In this document: piece by piece, positions 7,145-14,726 of the stretch
Layout of the letters: the number at the start of each line of letters is the position of its first letter
How positions within the stretch are numbered: position 1 is the first letter of the stretch
DNA from: an uncultured Eubacteriales bacterium
GTDB taxonomy: Bacteria > Bacillota > Clostridia > Oscillospirales > Ruminococcaceae
Reading direction: 5' to 3'
DNA length: 29,167 nt
NCBI GenBank assembly: GCA_902493155.1
Contig: CABUOE010000007.1
Span: 1 to 29,167 of the forward strand
Translations under genes and position numbers: made by a program
The notes under the pieces: generated by a model
Database searches by the model: none
The model's input: the letters and a program-made list of their open reading frames with translations, nothing else
What the model was told of the DNA's origin: nothing

Positions 7145-8572
7145 TCAGACCTGTTCTCCGATGGTGTCGACCCGGAGCAGATTGGTATTTCCCGAAACTC
7201 CAAGGGGAATACCTGCAGTGGTCACCACCAGTTCACCCTTCTGAACCAGGCCATGCTCCATGACCTTTTCATAGGCGTGGGCAAACAGCTCATCAGTAGT
7301 TTTTTTCTCCTCTACCAAGACAGGGGTGACGCCCCAAACCAGATTTAGCTGGCGCACAGCATATTCCCGAGGGGAACAGGCAATGACGTCGCATTTTGGA
7401 CGATATTTGGAAATCTGCCGTGCGGTGCGGCCGTTTACAGTGACGGTGATGATACAGTTCGCGTCCAAATCAAGCGCCGTGGTAACAGTAGCGTGGGAAA
7501 TCGCATCGGTGACGTCAGGATCCCGCTGGGCGGGACGGGTGCGGAAACGGTTTTCGTAGTCGATATCGGCTTCCGTCCGCTCGGCTATGACCACCATAGT
7601 TTTTAGAGACTCTATGGGGTAAAGCCCCGCCGCGGTTTCCCCGGAAAGCATGATTGCGCTGGTGCCGTCGTACACGGCATTGGCCACATCAGTAATCTCG
7701 GCACGGGTCGGGCGGGGATTCTTCATCATGGAATCCAGCATCTGTGTCGCCGTAATCACCTGTTTTCCCGCATTATAGGCGCATTTGATGAGCTTTTTTT
7801 GAATGGCGGGGATATTCTCATAGGAAATCTCCACCCCCATGTCGCCGCGGGCTACCATGATGCCATCTGCAACTTGGATAATTTCTCCCACATTGGATAC
7901 ACCTTCGGAGTTTTCGATTTTAGCGATAATTTTCATGTGGGAGCCGCCATTTTCGTCGAGAATTTTCCGCATCTCCCGGATATCGTCGGCTGTTCTTGTA
8001 AACGATGCTGCCACAAAGTCAAATCCCGTCTCGATGCCGAACAGCAAATCGGACCGATCCTGTTCGCTGATAAAGGGCATGGACAGCCGGGTATCGGGAA
8101 CGTTGACGCCCTTCCGATTGGAAATGGTGCCGCCGTTTAAGACCTTGCAGTGGATTTCCGTTCCCTCCACCGAGGTGACAATCATATCGATGAGGCCGTC
8201 GTCGATGAGGATATGGGTGCCTTCGCTGACATCTTGAGGAAGTCTTTCAAAGGTAACAGACACCCGCTCATTATTTCCAAGAACGTCCTCGGTAGTGAGA
8301 GTGAACTCCTGCCCCTCCTGAAGCTCTGTTTTTCCGTTTTCAATGAGACGCAGGCGGATCTCAGGGCCCCGGGTATCCAGCAAAGTGGCCACCGGGAGGT
8401 TTAGCTTTCGTCTGACGCGGTCCACCCGCTCATAACGCTCCTTGTGTTCGGGATGGGACTGATGGGAAAAATTGAAGCGGGCCACATTCATGCCGGCCAG
8501 CATCAGCTTTTCAATCATTTCCTCGCTGTCGCAAGCGGGGCCAAGGGTACAGATAATTTTTGTTTTTCTCAT
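7145..8572 (-). CDS. pyk: Pyruvate kinase
   Basis: 475 residues, the normal length for the form without the extra C-terminal PEP-utilising domain. It converts phosphoenolpyruvate and ADP to pyruvate and ATP, the last step of glycolysis. The protein opens MRKTKIICTLGPA. The conserved lysine region IIAKIENSEGV, the metal site VARGDMGVE and the loop QVITATQMLDSMMKNPRPTR are all intact, and the C-terminal regulatory domain is complete. The start at 8572 is preferred over 8584 because AAAGGA is placed well for it; the upstream ATG would overlap that site. It is monocistronic, with its own leader and terminator. Confidence 0.97.
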   Translation of the reverse strand: MRKTKIICTLGPACDSEEMIEKLMLAGMNVARFNFSHQSHPEHKERYERVDRVRRKLNLPVATLLDTRGPEIRLRLIENGKTELQEGQEFTLTTEDVLGNNERVSVTFERLPQDVSEGTHILIDDGLIDMIVTSVEGTEIHCKVLNGGTISNRKGVNVPDTRLSMPFISEQDRSDLLFGIETGFDFVAASFTRTADDIREMRKILDENGGSHMKIIAKIENSEGVSNVGEIIQVADGIMVARGDMGVEISYENIPAIQKKLIKCAYNAGKQVITATQMLDSMMKNPRPTRAEITDVANAVYDGTSAIMLSGETAAGLYPIESLKTMVVIAERTEADIDYENRFRTRPAQRDPDVTDAISHATVTTALDLDANCIITVTVNGRTARQISKYRPKCDVIACSPREYAVRQLNLVWGVTPVLVEEKKTTDELFAHAYEKVMEHGLVQKGELVVTTAGIPLGVSGNTNLLRVDTIGEQV

Positions 8573-8681
8573 AATACAGACCATCCTTTCTTCACACAGA
8601 CCTATTTTTGCCGGTCTGCCGAGGCATTTTATATGAAGATGGGGGCCCTTGTTTAGAGGTTCCCCAAATTTTTCCCAGTTT

Positions 8682-8710
8682 ATTATATCTTGCGGATTTT
8701 GAAAAGTCTA
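8682..8710 (-). promoter_or_regulatory. Probable pyk promoter
   Basis: Minus strand: TAGACT (8710-8705), 17 bases, consensus TATAAT (8687-8682). The -35 is weak. The leader is about 100 bases. Confidence 0.5.
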
Positions 8711-8812
8711 TGCTTATTGTGTCAAAAGTCTGTAAAGTTATAAAGATTCTTTGCCTCCCGTTATTACTCACAGCTCTTTTAATTGTTTTTTGTATAAAAT
8801 CACAATTGATTT

Positions 8813-8840
8813 TTTACAGTGTCTTCCATATACTTATACT
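8813..8840 (+). promoter_or_regulatory. Promoter of the GntR-ABC operon
   Basis: TTTACA (8813-8818), 16 bases, TATACT (8835-8840). The operator-like dyad at 8855-8879 lies just downstream of the expected start site. Confidence 0.6.
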
Positions 8841-8854
8841 GTATCAATCAAACT

Positions 8855-8879
8855 AGTACAGTTAATACGCATCTGTACT
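8855..8879 (+). promoter_or_regulatory. Operator-like inverted repeat for the YtrA-type regulator
   Basis: Perfect 7-bp arms AGTACAG (8855-8861) and CTGTACT (8873-8879) with 11 bases between. GntR regulators of the YtrA type bind GTAC-containing dyads near their own operon promoter. The location fits autorepression by the gene at 8973. Confidence 0.6.
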
Positions 8880-8901
8880 GTTTTGCCGAAAGGCATTTTC
8901 T

Positions 8902-8959
8902 GAAAACGTCAATGTGCAGAAAAATTTCCCCACATTTGCTCTGCGGCGTTTTCTATTTT
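8902..8959 (+). promoter_or_regulatory. Leader hairpin with T-rich tail (possible attenuator)
   Basis: Outer arms GAAAACG (8902-8908) / CGTTTTC (8947-8953) enclose GCAGA (8916-8920) / TCTGC (8940-8944), followed by TATTTTTTG. An alternative pairing AATGTG (8911-8916) / CACATT (8931-8936) shares a base with the inner stem. The form is that of a terminator with a competing fold. Confidence 0.4.
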
Positions 8960-8972
8960 TTGAGGTGAGGGC

Positions 8973-9356
8973 ATGTTTCAGATCAATTTAAAAAGCAGCG
9001 AGGCCATTTATTTGCAGCTGAAAGAACAGATCGTAAAACTGGCCTGCATGGGCGTTTTAAAGCCAAACGAACAGCTTCCCTCGGTTCGAGTGATGGCTCG
9101 GGAGTTGGGAATCAACCCCAACACCGTCGCCAAAGCCTACGGAGAGCTGGAGAATGAAAAAATTATTTACTCTGTTTCCGGAAAAGGCAGTTTTATCACC
9201 GACGATATTTTTTCGGTTCAGTCGGTGAAGCAGGAGGTCTTGGCCGATTTTCAAAGGCTCGTGGAAAAAGCAAAGCAGTTCGGCATTCCGCAGACTGAGC
9301 TGTATCGAGTCATTGATAGCCTTTATACGGAAGGAAGGACAGGTGAGACAACATGA
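8973..9356 (+). CDS. GntR family regulator, YtrA subfamily
   Basis: 127 residues. Residues about 5-75 are the GntR winged helix: AIYLQLKEQIVKLACMG, then LPSVRVMARELGINPNTVAKAYGELE as the helix-turn-helix and GKGSFI as the wing. The short C-terminal part (about 80-127) is the effector region typical of YtrA-type members, which control ABC transporter operons and often respond to cell-wall stress. GAGGTGAGGG precedes the ATG. Its stop overlaps the ATPase start by four bases (ATGA), so translation is coupled. It probably binds the dyad at 8855-8879 and represses its own operon. Confidence 0.92.
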   Translation: MFQINLKSSEAIYLQLKEQIVKLACMGVLKPNEQLPSVRVMARELGINPNTVAKAYGELENEKIIYSVSGKGSFITDDIFSVQSVKQEVLADFQRLVEKAKQFGIPQTELYRVIDSLYTEGRTGETT

Positions 9357-10255
9357 TTCAAATAAACCAAGTAGAAAAACGGTTTGGGGACGTCAAGGCA
9401 CTAGACCAAATCGATATGGAGATCCAGAAGGGCTCAATTTACGGTTTAGTAGGCTCCAACGGGGCCGGTAAATCCACCCTTTTGCGGCTGATCGCCGGCG
9501 TTTACAGCCCGAACAGCGGCAGCGTTTCGGTAGAAAGCGAAAAAATTTTTGAAAACCCGGAGAGGAAGCAGAGGGTTTTCCTGGTGTCCGACGAACCCTA
9601 TTTTATCGGGCAGTACACTCTCCACAATATGGCGGATTTTTACTGCCGGTTTTACCCCAAATTCAATGCCGCCCTTTATAAAGAGCTCTGCGAACTGTTC
9701 CACCTTCCTGCCGACAAAAAAATCTCCACCTACTCCAAAGGGATGAAGAGGCAGAGCGCTTTTTTACTGGGTATGTCCACTATGCCAGATTACCTGCTCC
9801 TGGACGAGTGCTTTGATGGGCTGGACCCGGTGAAGCGGCAGGTGGTGCGAAAAGTCCTGTCTGACGCCATGGCCGAGCGGCAGATGACCGCTGTCATCTC
9901 CTCTCATAACTTGCGGGAGCTGGATGAAATCTGCGACACCGTGGGAATTCTTCACAAAGGAAGCCTGCTCTATAGCAAACAGTTAGACGACTTGAAAGGG
10001 GAGGTCCACAAAATCCAGGTGGTATTCTCTGACAATGTCTCAGAAGAACGGCTGGCTCAAACCATTTCTCTCATGTCCTATCAGGCCATCGGGCGCTTTT
10101 TGACCCTGATCGCTAAGGGAAACCTGGAAGAAATCGAAGAAAGGCTCAGTCCGTTGGAGCCTTTGGCCCTGGAGGCCCTTCCGCTGACGCTGGAAGAAGT
10201 ATTCTTGTACGAAATGGAGGTGAAAGGGTATGACGCCAATGTTATCTTCCATTAA
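9353..10255 (+). CDS. ABC transporter ATP-binding protein (YtrB/BcrA-like)
   Basis: 300 residues, one nucleotide-binding domain. The Walker A motif is GSNGAGKST (about 34-42). The signature loop is YSKGMKRQ, a variant of LSGGQ common in ABC-2 type exporters. Walker B with its catalytic Glu is YLLLDECFDGLDP, and SSHNLREL supplies the H-loop His. The last 80 residues are the C-terminal extension seen in BcrA/CcmA-type ATPases. It powers the permease encoded by the next gene. The 5' end overlaps the regulator by 4 bases and the 3' end overlaps the permease by 26 bases. Confidence 0.95.
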   Translation: MIQINQVEKRFGDVKALDQIDMEIQKGSIYGLVGSNGAGKSTLLRLIAGVYSPNSGSVSVESEKIFENPERKQRVFLVSDEPYFIGQYTLHNMADFYCRFYPKFNAALYKELCELFHLPADKKISTYSKGMKRQSAFLLGMSTMPDYLLLDECFDGLDPVKRQVVRKVLSDAMAERQMTAVISSHNLRELDEICDTVGILHKGSLLYSKQLDDLKGEVHKIQVVFSDNVSEERLAQTISLMSYQAIGRFLTLIAKGNLEEIEERLSPLEPLALEALPLTLEEVFLYEMEVKGYDANVIFH

Positions 10256-12410
10256 AAGCGACCGGCTGGGCAGCGTGTTCGCCCATTGCCTGCACCGGTA
10301 TAAGAGCATTTGGATTCTCTATCTCGTCACCATGTTTTTAGTGATGCCCTTTTCCTTTTTCCTGTCTTTTCTCTCGAATCCTCACAGCACCAATATATAC
10401 ATCCCCACCGAAGTGCTGTTTCACCTGCTGGCACTGGGAATGAGCGTCGCTTTGCCGCTGATTCTGTTTCACTACATCAACAACCGGCAGGCGGTAGATG
10501 TGTTCCACTCCCTCCCTGTCAGCAGGAAAAATCTTTTCTGGGGAAACTATCTGTTCGGGTTGGCTGTATTGCTGATTCCCTACATTTTGTTCGGGATCGT
10601 CACTCTGGGTGCCCAAGCCGTCGTCAATAGGGATCTCTCGTTGGACGTGGATTACCCCATGATCCTGACGGCAATCATCTGTTTTTATAGCACCATGGTT
10701 TTCATCATGGTCAACTGCGGCACCCTTTTTGAAAGCATCACTTATTTTGGCATTATCCACATCGGTTATCCCCTGTTTGTGTCCGCTGTACTCTCCTTTA
10801 TCTCCTCCAATACTTATGGGTATCCTTCCAACTCTGCAAGCTTTATTGGAAATATTTTATACAGTTTCTCCCCGGTACGCCAACTGTTGGATTTTTATCC
10901 CAACTGGGAGTTTTATCAGTGGTGGAAACTACCCGTGCTGCTGGGAATCGCCGTGATTTCCGCCATATTAGGCGCCTATCTTTACAAAAGGCGCAAAAGT
11001 GAAAGCGCCGGGCAGAGTTTTGCCTATATTCCGCTTTTCTACATCGGAAGTCTCTTAATTTCCATCACAGTGGGCCTTGGATTCGTCCTGAGCCTGGGAA
11101 GCAAAAAAATCACCTCTTATATTTTCGGTATCCTGCTGGGGCTCGCCGTCTACTTCATCCTGGACACCATCCGCAACCGGGGATTCCACAAAATTGCCCA
11201 AACTGCTATGGTGGGATGCACTGCCGCCGTTTTGGTCACAGCCGTGTTTGCCTCCAGCAACCTGACTCACACCTTTGGCTACGAGACCCGCATTCCGCAG
11301 GTCCAGCAAATTAAAAGCGTCGTCCTTTACTGGAATGCGCCAGGCTCCCTAGGCACTTCCGCTCTGGACAACGGCGTAACGCTCAACGACCGGGAAAGCA
11401 TCGAAGCAGCCTTATCCTTTCACAAAAGCGTTACCGCCAATATTGACACCTTGAAAACTGCTTTCTCCTCTGATTATCTCTACGACAGAGAAAATCAGCC
11501 CACAGGGATGAACTTCACGGAGTACACCCCTTACTCTTTTGACGACGGCAGTTATTCCGCCTCGGACTACGGAAATTGTCAGGTACAGATCATCTATATT
11601 CTGCAAAATGGCTGCAAAGTGTACCGGGAATACAAAAACTGTCCCTTCGCCCTGACGAAGCCTCTCTACGACATCGCCCAGAGCGAAGCCTATCAAGAGG
11701 CGTTTGTCCAGTGGTTCGAGCAGGAAAATTATTCTAACTGTACAAACGTCGCCCTGTACAGTAACCTTCGGGAGGGAGCGGTCTCTTACACTTTATCGTC
11801 GGAGCAGGCTGCCCGGTTGACGGGAGCGATCAGCGCCGATTTGACTGCCCGCGACAACACCTCAAATTTGACGCCGACAGAAAGCCCAAAGGGATTTTTA
11901 GAACTGAACGGCGGTTATGGCCGGGTATATAGAGGAATCACTCTTCCTGTTTACCCAACTGACAGCAATATTCTTGCCTTCCTTGAGAAAAACGGATATG
12001 ATTTCCTGGAGCCGTCCATTGAAGAGGTGCCTGTGGCCGCTTATATCTCCAAAGAAGAGCGAAAACCCCTGATGAGCTATCCCACTAAAACCGGAAGGCT
12101 CTTCTTCTGCACGGGTGTTGGTTCTCAGTTTGGTGAATGGATTCCGGAAAAATATATGGCTGAGGCAGACATCTCCTCCTATCTGCCAAAATTCCATCAG
12201 CTGACCCAGCAGGGCCTTCAGGAGCTTTTGACCATGGTCGCGCCTATCTATGTCACGGAAACACCTCGTGACGCTGTTATTTTAAATGGAACCAATTATC
12301 TGGTCTACCCCCAGTACGAAGAACGAGTAAAAGCAATTATCAATAGCGGCGAACCGGTCAACGATGAAGAAGGAACCACTTCCGCCGTCGACACCGAAAT
12401 CATTTACTGA
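10230..12410 (+). CDS. ABC-2 type permease with a large extracytoplasmic C-terminal domain
   Basis: 726 residues. Residues about 25-350 hold eight to ten hydrophobic segments, starting IWILYLVTMFLVMPFSFFLSFL. The cytoplasmic loop SRKNLFWGNYLFG is a typical ABC-2 feature (HSLPVSRKNLF). After the last membrane segment near 335-350 (VGCTAAVLVTAVFASS), about 370 polar residues follow, with no further clear membrane span; these should lie outside the cell. A similar tail occurs in some Clostridia permeases of YtrC type. The transported compound is unknown; antimicrobial-peptide or wall-stress response is inferred only from the YtrA-type regulator. The start at 10230 lies inside the ATPase gene. 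A strong terminator follows the stop. Confidence 0.88.
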   Translation: MTPMLSSIKSDRLGSVFAHCLHRYKSIWILYLVTMFLVMPFSFFLSFLSNPHSTNIYIPTEVLFHLLALGMSVALPLILFHYINNRQAVDVFHSLPVSRKNLFWGNYLFGLAVLLIPYILFGIVTLGAQAVVNRDLSLDVDYPMILTAIICFYSTMVFIMVNCGTLFESITYFGIIHIGYPLFVSAVLSFISSNTYGYPSNSASFIGNILYSFSPVRQLLDFYPNWEFYQWWKLPVLLGIAVISAILGAYLYKRRKSESAGQSFAYIPLFYIGSLLISITVGLGFVLSLGSKKITSYIFGILLGLAVYFILDTIRNRGFHKIAQTAMVGCTAAVLVTAVFASSNLTHTFGYETRIPQVQQIKSVVLYWNAPGSLGTSALDNGVTLNDRESIEAALSFHKSVTANIDTLKTAFSSDYLYDRENQPTGMNFTEYTPYSFDDGSYSASDYGNCQVQIIYILQNGCKVYREYKNCPFALTKPLYDIAQSEAYQEAFVQWFEQENYSNCTNVALYSNLREGAVSYTLSSEQAARLTGAISADLTARDNTSNLTPTESPKGFLELNGGYGRVYRGITLPVYPTDSNILAFLEKNGYDFLEPSIEEVPVAAYISKEERKPLMSYPTKTGRLFFCTGVGSQFGEWIPEKYMAEADISSYLPKFHQLTQQGLQELLTMVAPIYVTETPRDAVILNGTNYLVYPQYEERVKAIINSGEPVNDEEGTTSAVDTEIIY

Positions 12411-12411
12411 C

Positions 12412-12450
12412 AAAAAACGATGCAGCCTAAAATTCGGCTGCATCGTTTTT
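12412..12450 (+). terminator. Terminator of the GntR-ABC operon
   Basis: An 11-bp stem ACGATGCAGCC (12417-12427) / GGCTGCATCGT (12436-12446), with A and T runs extending it, directly after the permease stop. Confidence 0.93.
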
Positions 12451-12480
12451 GCTTTATATAACGACTTCCGTTTATTTCTA

Positions 12481-12509
12481 TTGCCCCCAAAAACAAAATC
12501 AGGTATAAT
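12481..12509 (+). promoter_or_regulatory. Promoter of the metallophosphoesterase gene
   Basis: TTGCCC (12481-12486), 17 bases, TATAAT (12504-12509). The gene starts at 12690, so the leader is about 175 bases. Confidence 0.6.
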
Positions 12510-12520
12510 AAATCTCACAG

Positions 12521-12667
12521 GCAGTTGGCAATGGCCACACAAAATCTTTGGTGGCAGAAGATGCGAACTGCATTTATTTTACCGTTACCCGGTTCTGCTA
12601 ATGAAATCTGCGGTCGAGGTTAACAGATAGAGAGAAAAGCCTTCTAAAAGGCAAAACAGCATTTTGC
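12521..12667 (+). promoter_or_regulatory. Structured 5' leader with several hairpins
   Basis: The leader can form GCAGTT (12521-12526) / AACTGC (12566-12571) enclosing GCCAC (12534-12538) / GTGGC (12551-12555); ACCG/CGGT (12581-12593); ATCTG/CAGAT (12606-12628); GCCTT/AAGGC (12639-12652); and GCAAAA/TTTTGC (12651-12667). The last two share bases. It matches no riboswitch I know. Short stems also arise by chance, so a regulatory role is only a suggestion. Confidence 0.35.
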
Positions 12668-12689
12668 GAGGGAAAGGGGAACAAGCATC

Positions 12690-13361
12690 GTGATCTGCAT
12701 CACAGGAGATCTCCACGGGGATTTTGGCCGTCTCTGTGCGCCGGAACTGAAAAAGCTCAAAAGTCGGGACGTGCTCATCATCTGCGGCGACTTTGGCTTT
12801 GTCTGGGACGGCTCCAAAGAAGAACAGAAAATACTGAAAAAAATTGGGAAGCGCCGTTATGATACCCTTTTTGTCGAGGGATGTCACGACAATTACGACC
12901 TTCTGAAAGAATATCCCGTCGTCGCCTACAAGGGCGGAAAAGCACGAAAAATCAGCGGCAACCTCTATCAGCTTATGCGGGGAGAGATCTATGAAATCGA
13001 CGGCAAATCGGTGTTCGCATTCGGAGGCGGGGATTCCAAGGATTCCGCCTTGGATCTGAGCGACGAAACAAAGGCCTTTTGGGAAGAGGAACAGCCCTCC
13101 GTTCAGGAGACCCAGCACGCCCTGGATCAGCTGGCCGCTCACCGCAACCGAGTGGATCTTATCGTCACTCATGACGCACCCGGAGCCATCAAGCGGTTTC
13201 TCTACATGGACGACAATGAGCTCAGCTTTATCCACAGCCTTTTCGACGAGGTGGTGAGCCGCTGTACGTTTACCCACTGGTATTTTGGACGCTACCATCT
13301 GGACAAGCTGATTCCGCCCCGGTACACCGCTGTTTACAAACAGATTATCAAGGTCGAATAG
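12690..13361 (+). CDS. Calcineurin-like metallophosphoesterase with an altered GNH motif
   Basis: 223 residues, one phosphoesterase domain. The metal motifs are GDLHGD (Asp7, His9), ICGDFG (Asp34), EGCHDN (65-68), VTHDAP and a C-terminal HWYFGRYH. The third motif is GNH(D/E) in almost all relatives, where Asn binds a metal; here Cys65 replaces it. The codon is TGT, two changes from AAT, so a single reading error cannot explain it. Substrate unknown; relatives include phosphodiesterases and protein phosphatases. The start is GTG at 12690, with AAGGGGA 9 bases upstream. Its 3' end overlaps the convergent membrane-protein gene by 14 bases. Activity may be lost or metal preference changed. Confidence 0.85.
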   Translation: MICITGDLHGDFGRLCAPELKKLKSRDVLIICGDFGFVWDGSKEEQKILKKIGKRRYDTLFVEGCHDNYDLLKEYPVVAYKGGKARKISGNLYQLMRGEIYEIDGKSVFAFGGGDSKDSALDLSDETKAFWEEEQPSVQETQHALDQLAAHRNRVDLIVTHDAPGAIKRFLYMDDNELSFIHSLFDEVVSRCTFTHWYFGRYHLDKLIPPRYTAVYKQIIKVE

Positions 13362-14103
13362 CCTGTATCAGCTTTAGAACGACAAACAGCACCGGCTGGT
13401 GCAGCAGATAAATCCACAAAGTGTATTTTCCCGCCAGCGCGAAAAACGGAACATGGGTCTTAAAATCCCATTCTGGTATTTTACGGCTGCGGCACCAGAG
13501 GGCAAAAAAGCTGCCCGCAAAAAAACAGAACATCCAGGGGAAGAGGGGAAAATAATCGCCGGACACGAATCCCTCTGCCAAAATACCGAAGGGGAAAAAT
13601 ACCTCGGTCTGATAAAAGATGTTCGGAATAGGGATTTCCAGCAGGACAGGGATTCCCATAAAACCTTCCCTTGCGCCCCAAGTAAACAGGAATAGTAAGG
13701 CACACAATATAACGCCCCACAAAGGCTTCGTCTTTCTGAGCACCGGCTCGAGCACGCCATAGAGAATCATGCAGGTGCCAAGCAGGTGCAGGATACCGAA
13801 CCGGATGGGCATTTCCGGCGTAGACAGGGCGCTGACACCGGTGACGAGCAGAGCTGCTCCCATGCAAAGCACACCCCGACGAAGGTTGTTTCTCGACAAC
13901 AGACAGCTAATGCCGGAGATGAACATAAAAAGCCCTGCGAATACGTCCCGAATAAAGTTCATCGGCCCGGAATCGAAAAAGGGGATAGATAGCATCTGCG
14001 CGTGAATTAAGTCGTAGCAGAAATGGTATACTACCATGCAGATGATGGCAAAGCCGCGGATCTCGTCCAGCAGGACGATCCGTCTTTTTGGAAGGCTGTC
14101 CAT
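13348..14103 (-). CDS. DUF1624 / heparan-alpha-glucosaminide N-acetyltransferase-like membrane protein
   Basis: About 251 residues with seven or so membrane segments. The N terminus RRIVLLDEIRGFAIICMVVYHFCYDL matches the DUF1624 opening, with a conserved Arg-Gly and a membrane His. FISGISCLLSR and IRFGILHLLG follow the family pattern, and the C terminus closes with LWIYLLHQPVLF, as in membrane acyltransferases. Such proteins may acetylate sugars across the membrane, but substrate and role are unknown here. The ATG at 14103 is chosen; a GTG at 14115 lies too close to AAGGAA. The gene overlaps the phosphoesterase 3' end by 14 bases in antisense. Confidence 0.82.
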   Translation of the reverse strand: MDSLPKRRIVLLDEIRGFAIICMVVYHFCYDLIHAQMLSIPFFDSGPMNFIRDVFAGLFMFISGISCLLSRNNLRRGVLCMGAALLVTGVSALSTPEMPIRFGILHLLGTCMILYGVLEPVLRKTKPLWGVILCALLFLFTWGAREGFMGIPVLLEIPIPNIFYQTEVFFPFGILAEGFVSGDYFPLFPWMFCFFAGSFFALWCRSRKIPEWDFKTHVPFFALAGKYTLWIYLLHQPVLFVVLKLIQAIRP

Positions 14104-14208
14104 TGAGGCCGTCACTTCCTTTCAAAGTACCGCTCAAGCGCTTTGTTTTGGGCGGTTTTATCTGGTTTGCGAAAAAAGAAGGGGACTTTCGATAGTTTAC
14201 AACTATTC

Positions 14209-14301
14209 ATTTACTTTTTCAAAAGGCGAGTGCCTTTTGGAACCATCTTCGATGGATTTTACCACATAAAATGTGGTAAAAAGAAAGTAAATTATAAAAA
14301 A
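14209..14301 (+). repeat. 93-base structured repeat, copy A
   Basis: Outer arms ATTTACTTT (14209-14217) / AAAGTAAAT (14284-14292) enclose three hairpins: AAAAGGC/GCCTTTT, CCATC/GATGG and TTTTACCACAT/ATGTGGTAAAA. The fold is a closed four-way junction. Copy B at 14486 differs at only three positions and is in the same orientation. Confidence 0.85.
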
Positions 14302-14379
14302 TAGCGATTCTACTCAACTACAGCGAGTACGTCATCGGCTATTTTTTGTTACGATCAAGGTAGAAAATCTCCGATTTTC
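14296..14379 (+). terminator. Terminator-like hairpin followed by a second hairpin
   Basis: A 10-bp stem AAAAAATAGC (14296-14305) / GCTATTTTTT (14338-14347) holds an inner stem TACTC (14311-14315) / GAGTA (14325-14329). A second hairpin GAAAATC (14363-14369) / GATTTTC (14373-14379) follows. The first has the form of an intrinsic terminator. Its A run overlaps the end of repeat copy A. Confidence 0.6.
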
Positions 14380-14403
14380 CTCTTTTAATAAAAAATAGTA
14401 TGG

Positions 14404-14481
14404 TTGCGGGCATTTCATGCCCGCAATTTGCCTGCTCAAACAGGCAAGTGCAATCCGAAATTCGGATTGCAACTGTTTTTT
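14404..14481 (+). repeat. Three tandem perfect or near-perfect hairpins with T-run
   Basis: Stems are TTGCGGGCAT/ATGCCCGCAA (14404-14426, loop TTC), TTGCCTG/CAGGCAA (14428-14447), and TGCAATCCGAA/TTCGGATTGCA (14449-14471). Two have the TTGC...GCAA ends. The third is followed by six T (14476-14481) and looks like an intrinsic terminator. Confidence 0.75.
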
Positions 14482-14485
14482 AACA

Positions 14486-14578
14486 ATTTACTTTTTCAAA
14501 AGGCGAATGCCTTTTGAAACTATCTTCGATGGATTTTACCACATAAAATGTGGTAAAAAGAAAGTAAATTATAAAAAA
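14486..14578 (+). repeat. 93-base structured repeat, copy B
   Basis: The same element as at 14209-14301, with three substitutions (GAG to GAA; TTGGAACC to TTGAAACT). The loop and flank changes leave all three internal stems intact. It ends about 15 bases before the zapA -35 box. Confidence 0.85.
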
Positions 14579-14592
14579 ACTATGAAAGGACT

Positions 14593-14620
14593 TTGCATTT
14601 ACGGGAAAATATAATATAAT
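14593..14620 (+). promoter_or_regulatory. Promoter of zapA
   Basis: TTGCAT (14593-14598), 16 bases, TATAAT (14615-14620). The leader is about 100 bases. Confidence 0.65.
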
Positions 14621-14726
14621 TATAGTATATATGTGAAAATATTGTCCCATTTTGCCATAAGTGTTCCCAAACGGACAATTTTCACAGAAAAAATGCGGCT
14701 AAACTGCCACATCAGGGGGAAAGGGT

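Larger units (their letters stand above)
8573..8972. other. 400-base divergent intergenic region (pyk / GntR-ABC operon)
   Basis: It contains the pyk promoter and leader on the minus strand and the promoter, operator and leader of the GntR-ABC operon on the plus strand. The pyk leader has two hairpins that share bases and so exclude one another: CAGACC (8597-8602) / GGTCTG (8613-8618), and TGCC/GGCA (8617-8626). No gene or known riboswitch was recognised between 8640 and 8800. Confidence 0.6.
14116..14726. other. 610-base intergenic region filled with hairpins
   Basis: It lies between the minus-strand DUF1624-like gene and zapA. 14116-14208 should hold the DUF1624 gene promoter, though I could not fix its boxes. 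14209-14578 consists almost wholly of palindromes, listed separately. 14593-14620 is the zapA promoter. The remaining leader (14621-14726) contains TTGTCC...GGACAA (14642-14647 / 14673-14678), a possible hairpin before zapA. No open reading frame of credible coding quality is present. Confidence 0.7.

Noticed and set aside
12585..13298. Long minus-strand frame opposite the phosphoesterase gene
   Set aside because: It is a shadow of the plus-strand gene, which has clear metal motifs; the minus frame has no ribosome site or family resemblance.
14209..14578. CRISPR array
   Set aside because: There are only two copies of the repeat, 277 bases apart, with structured sequence between them and no cas genes.
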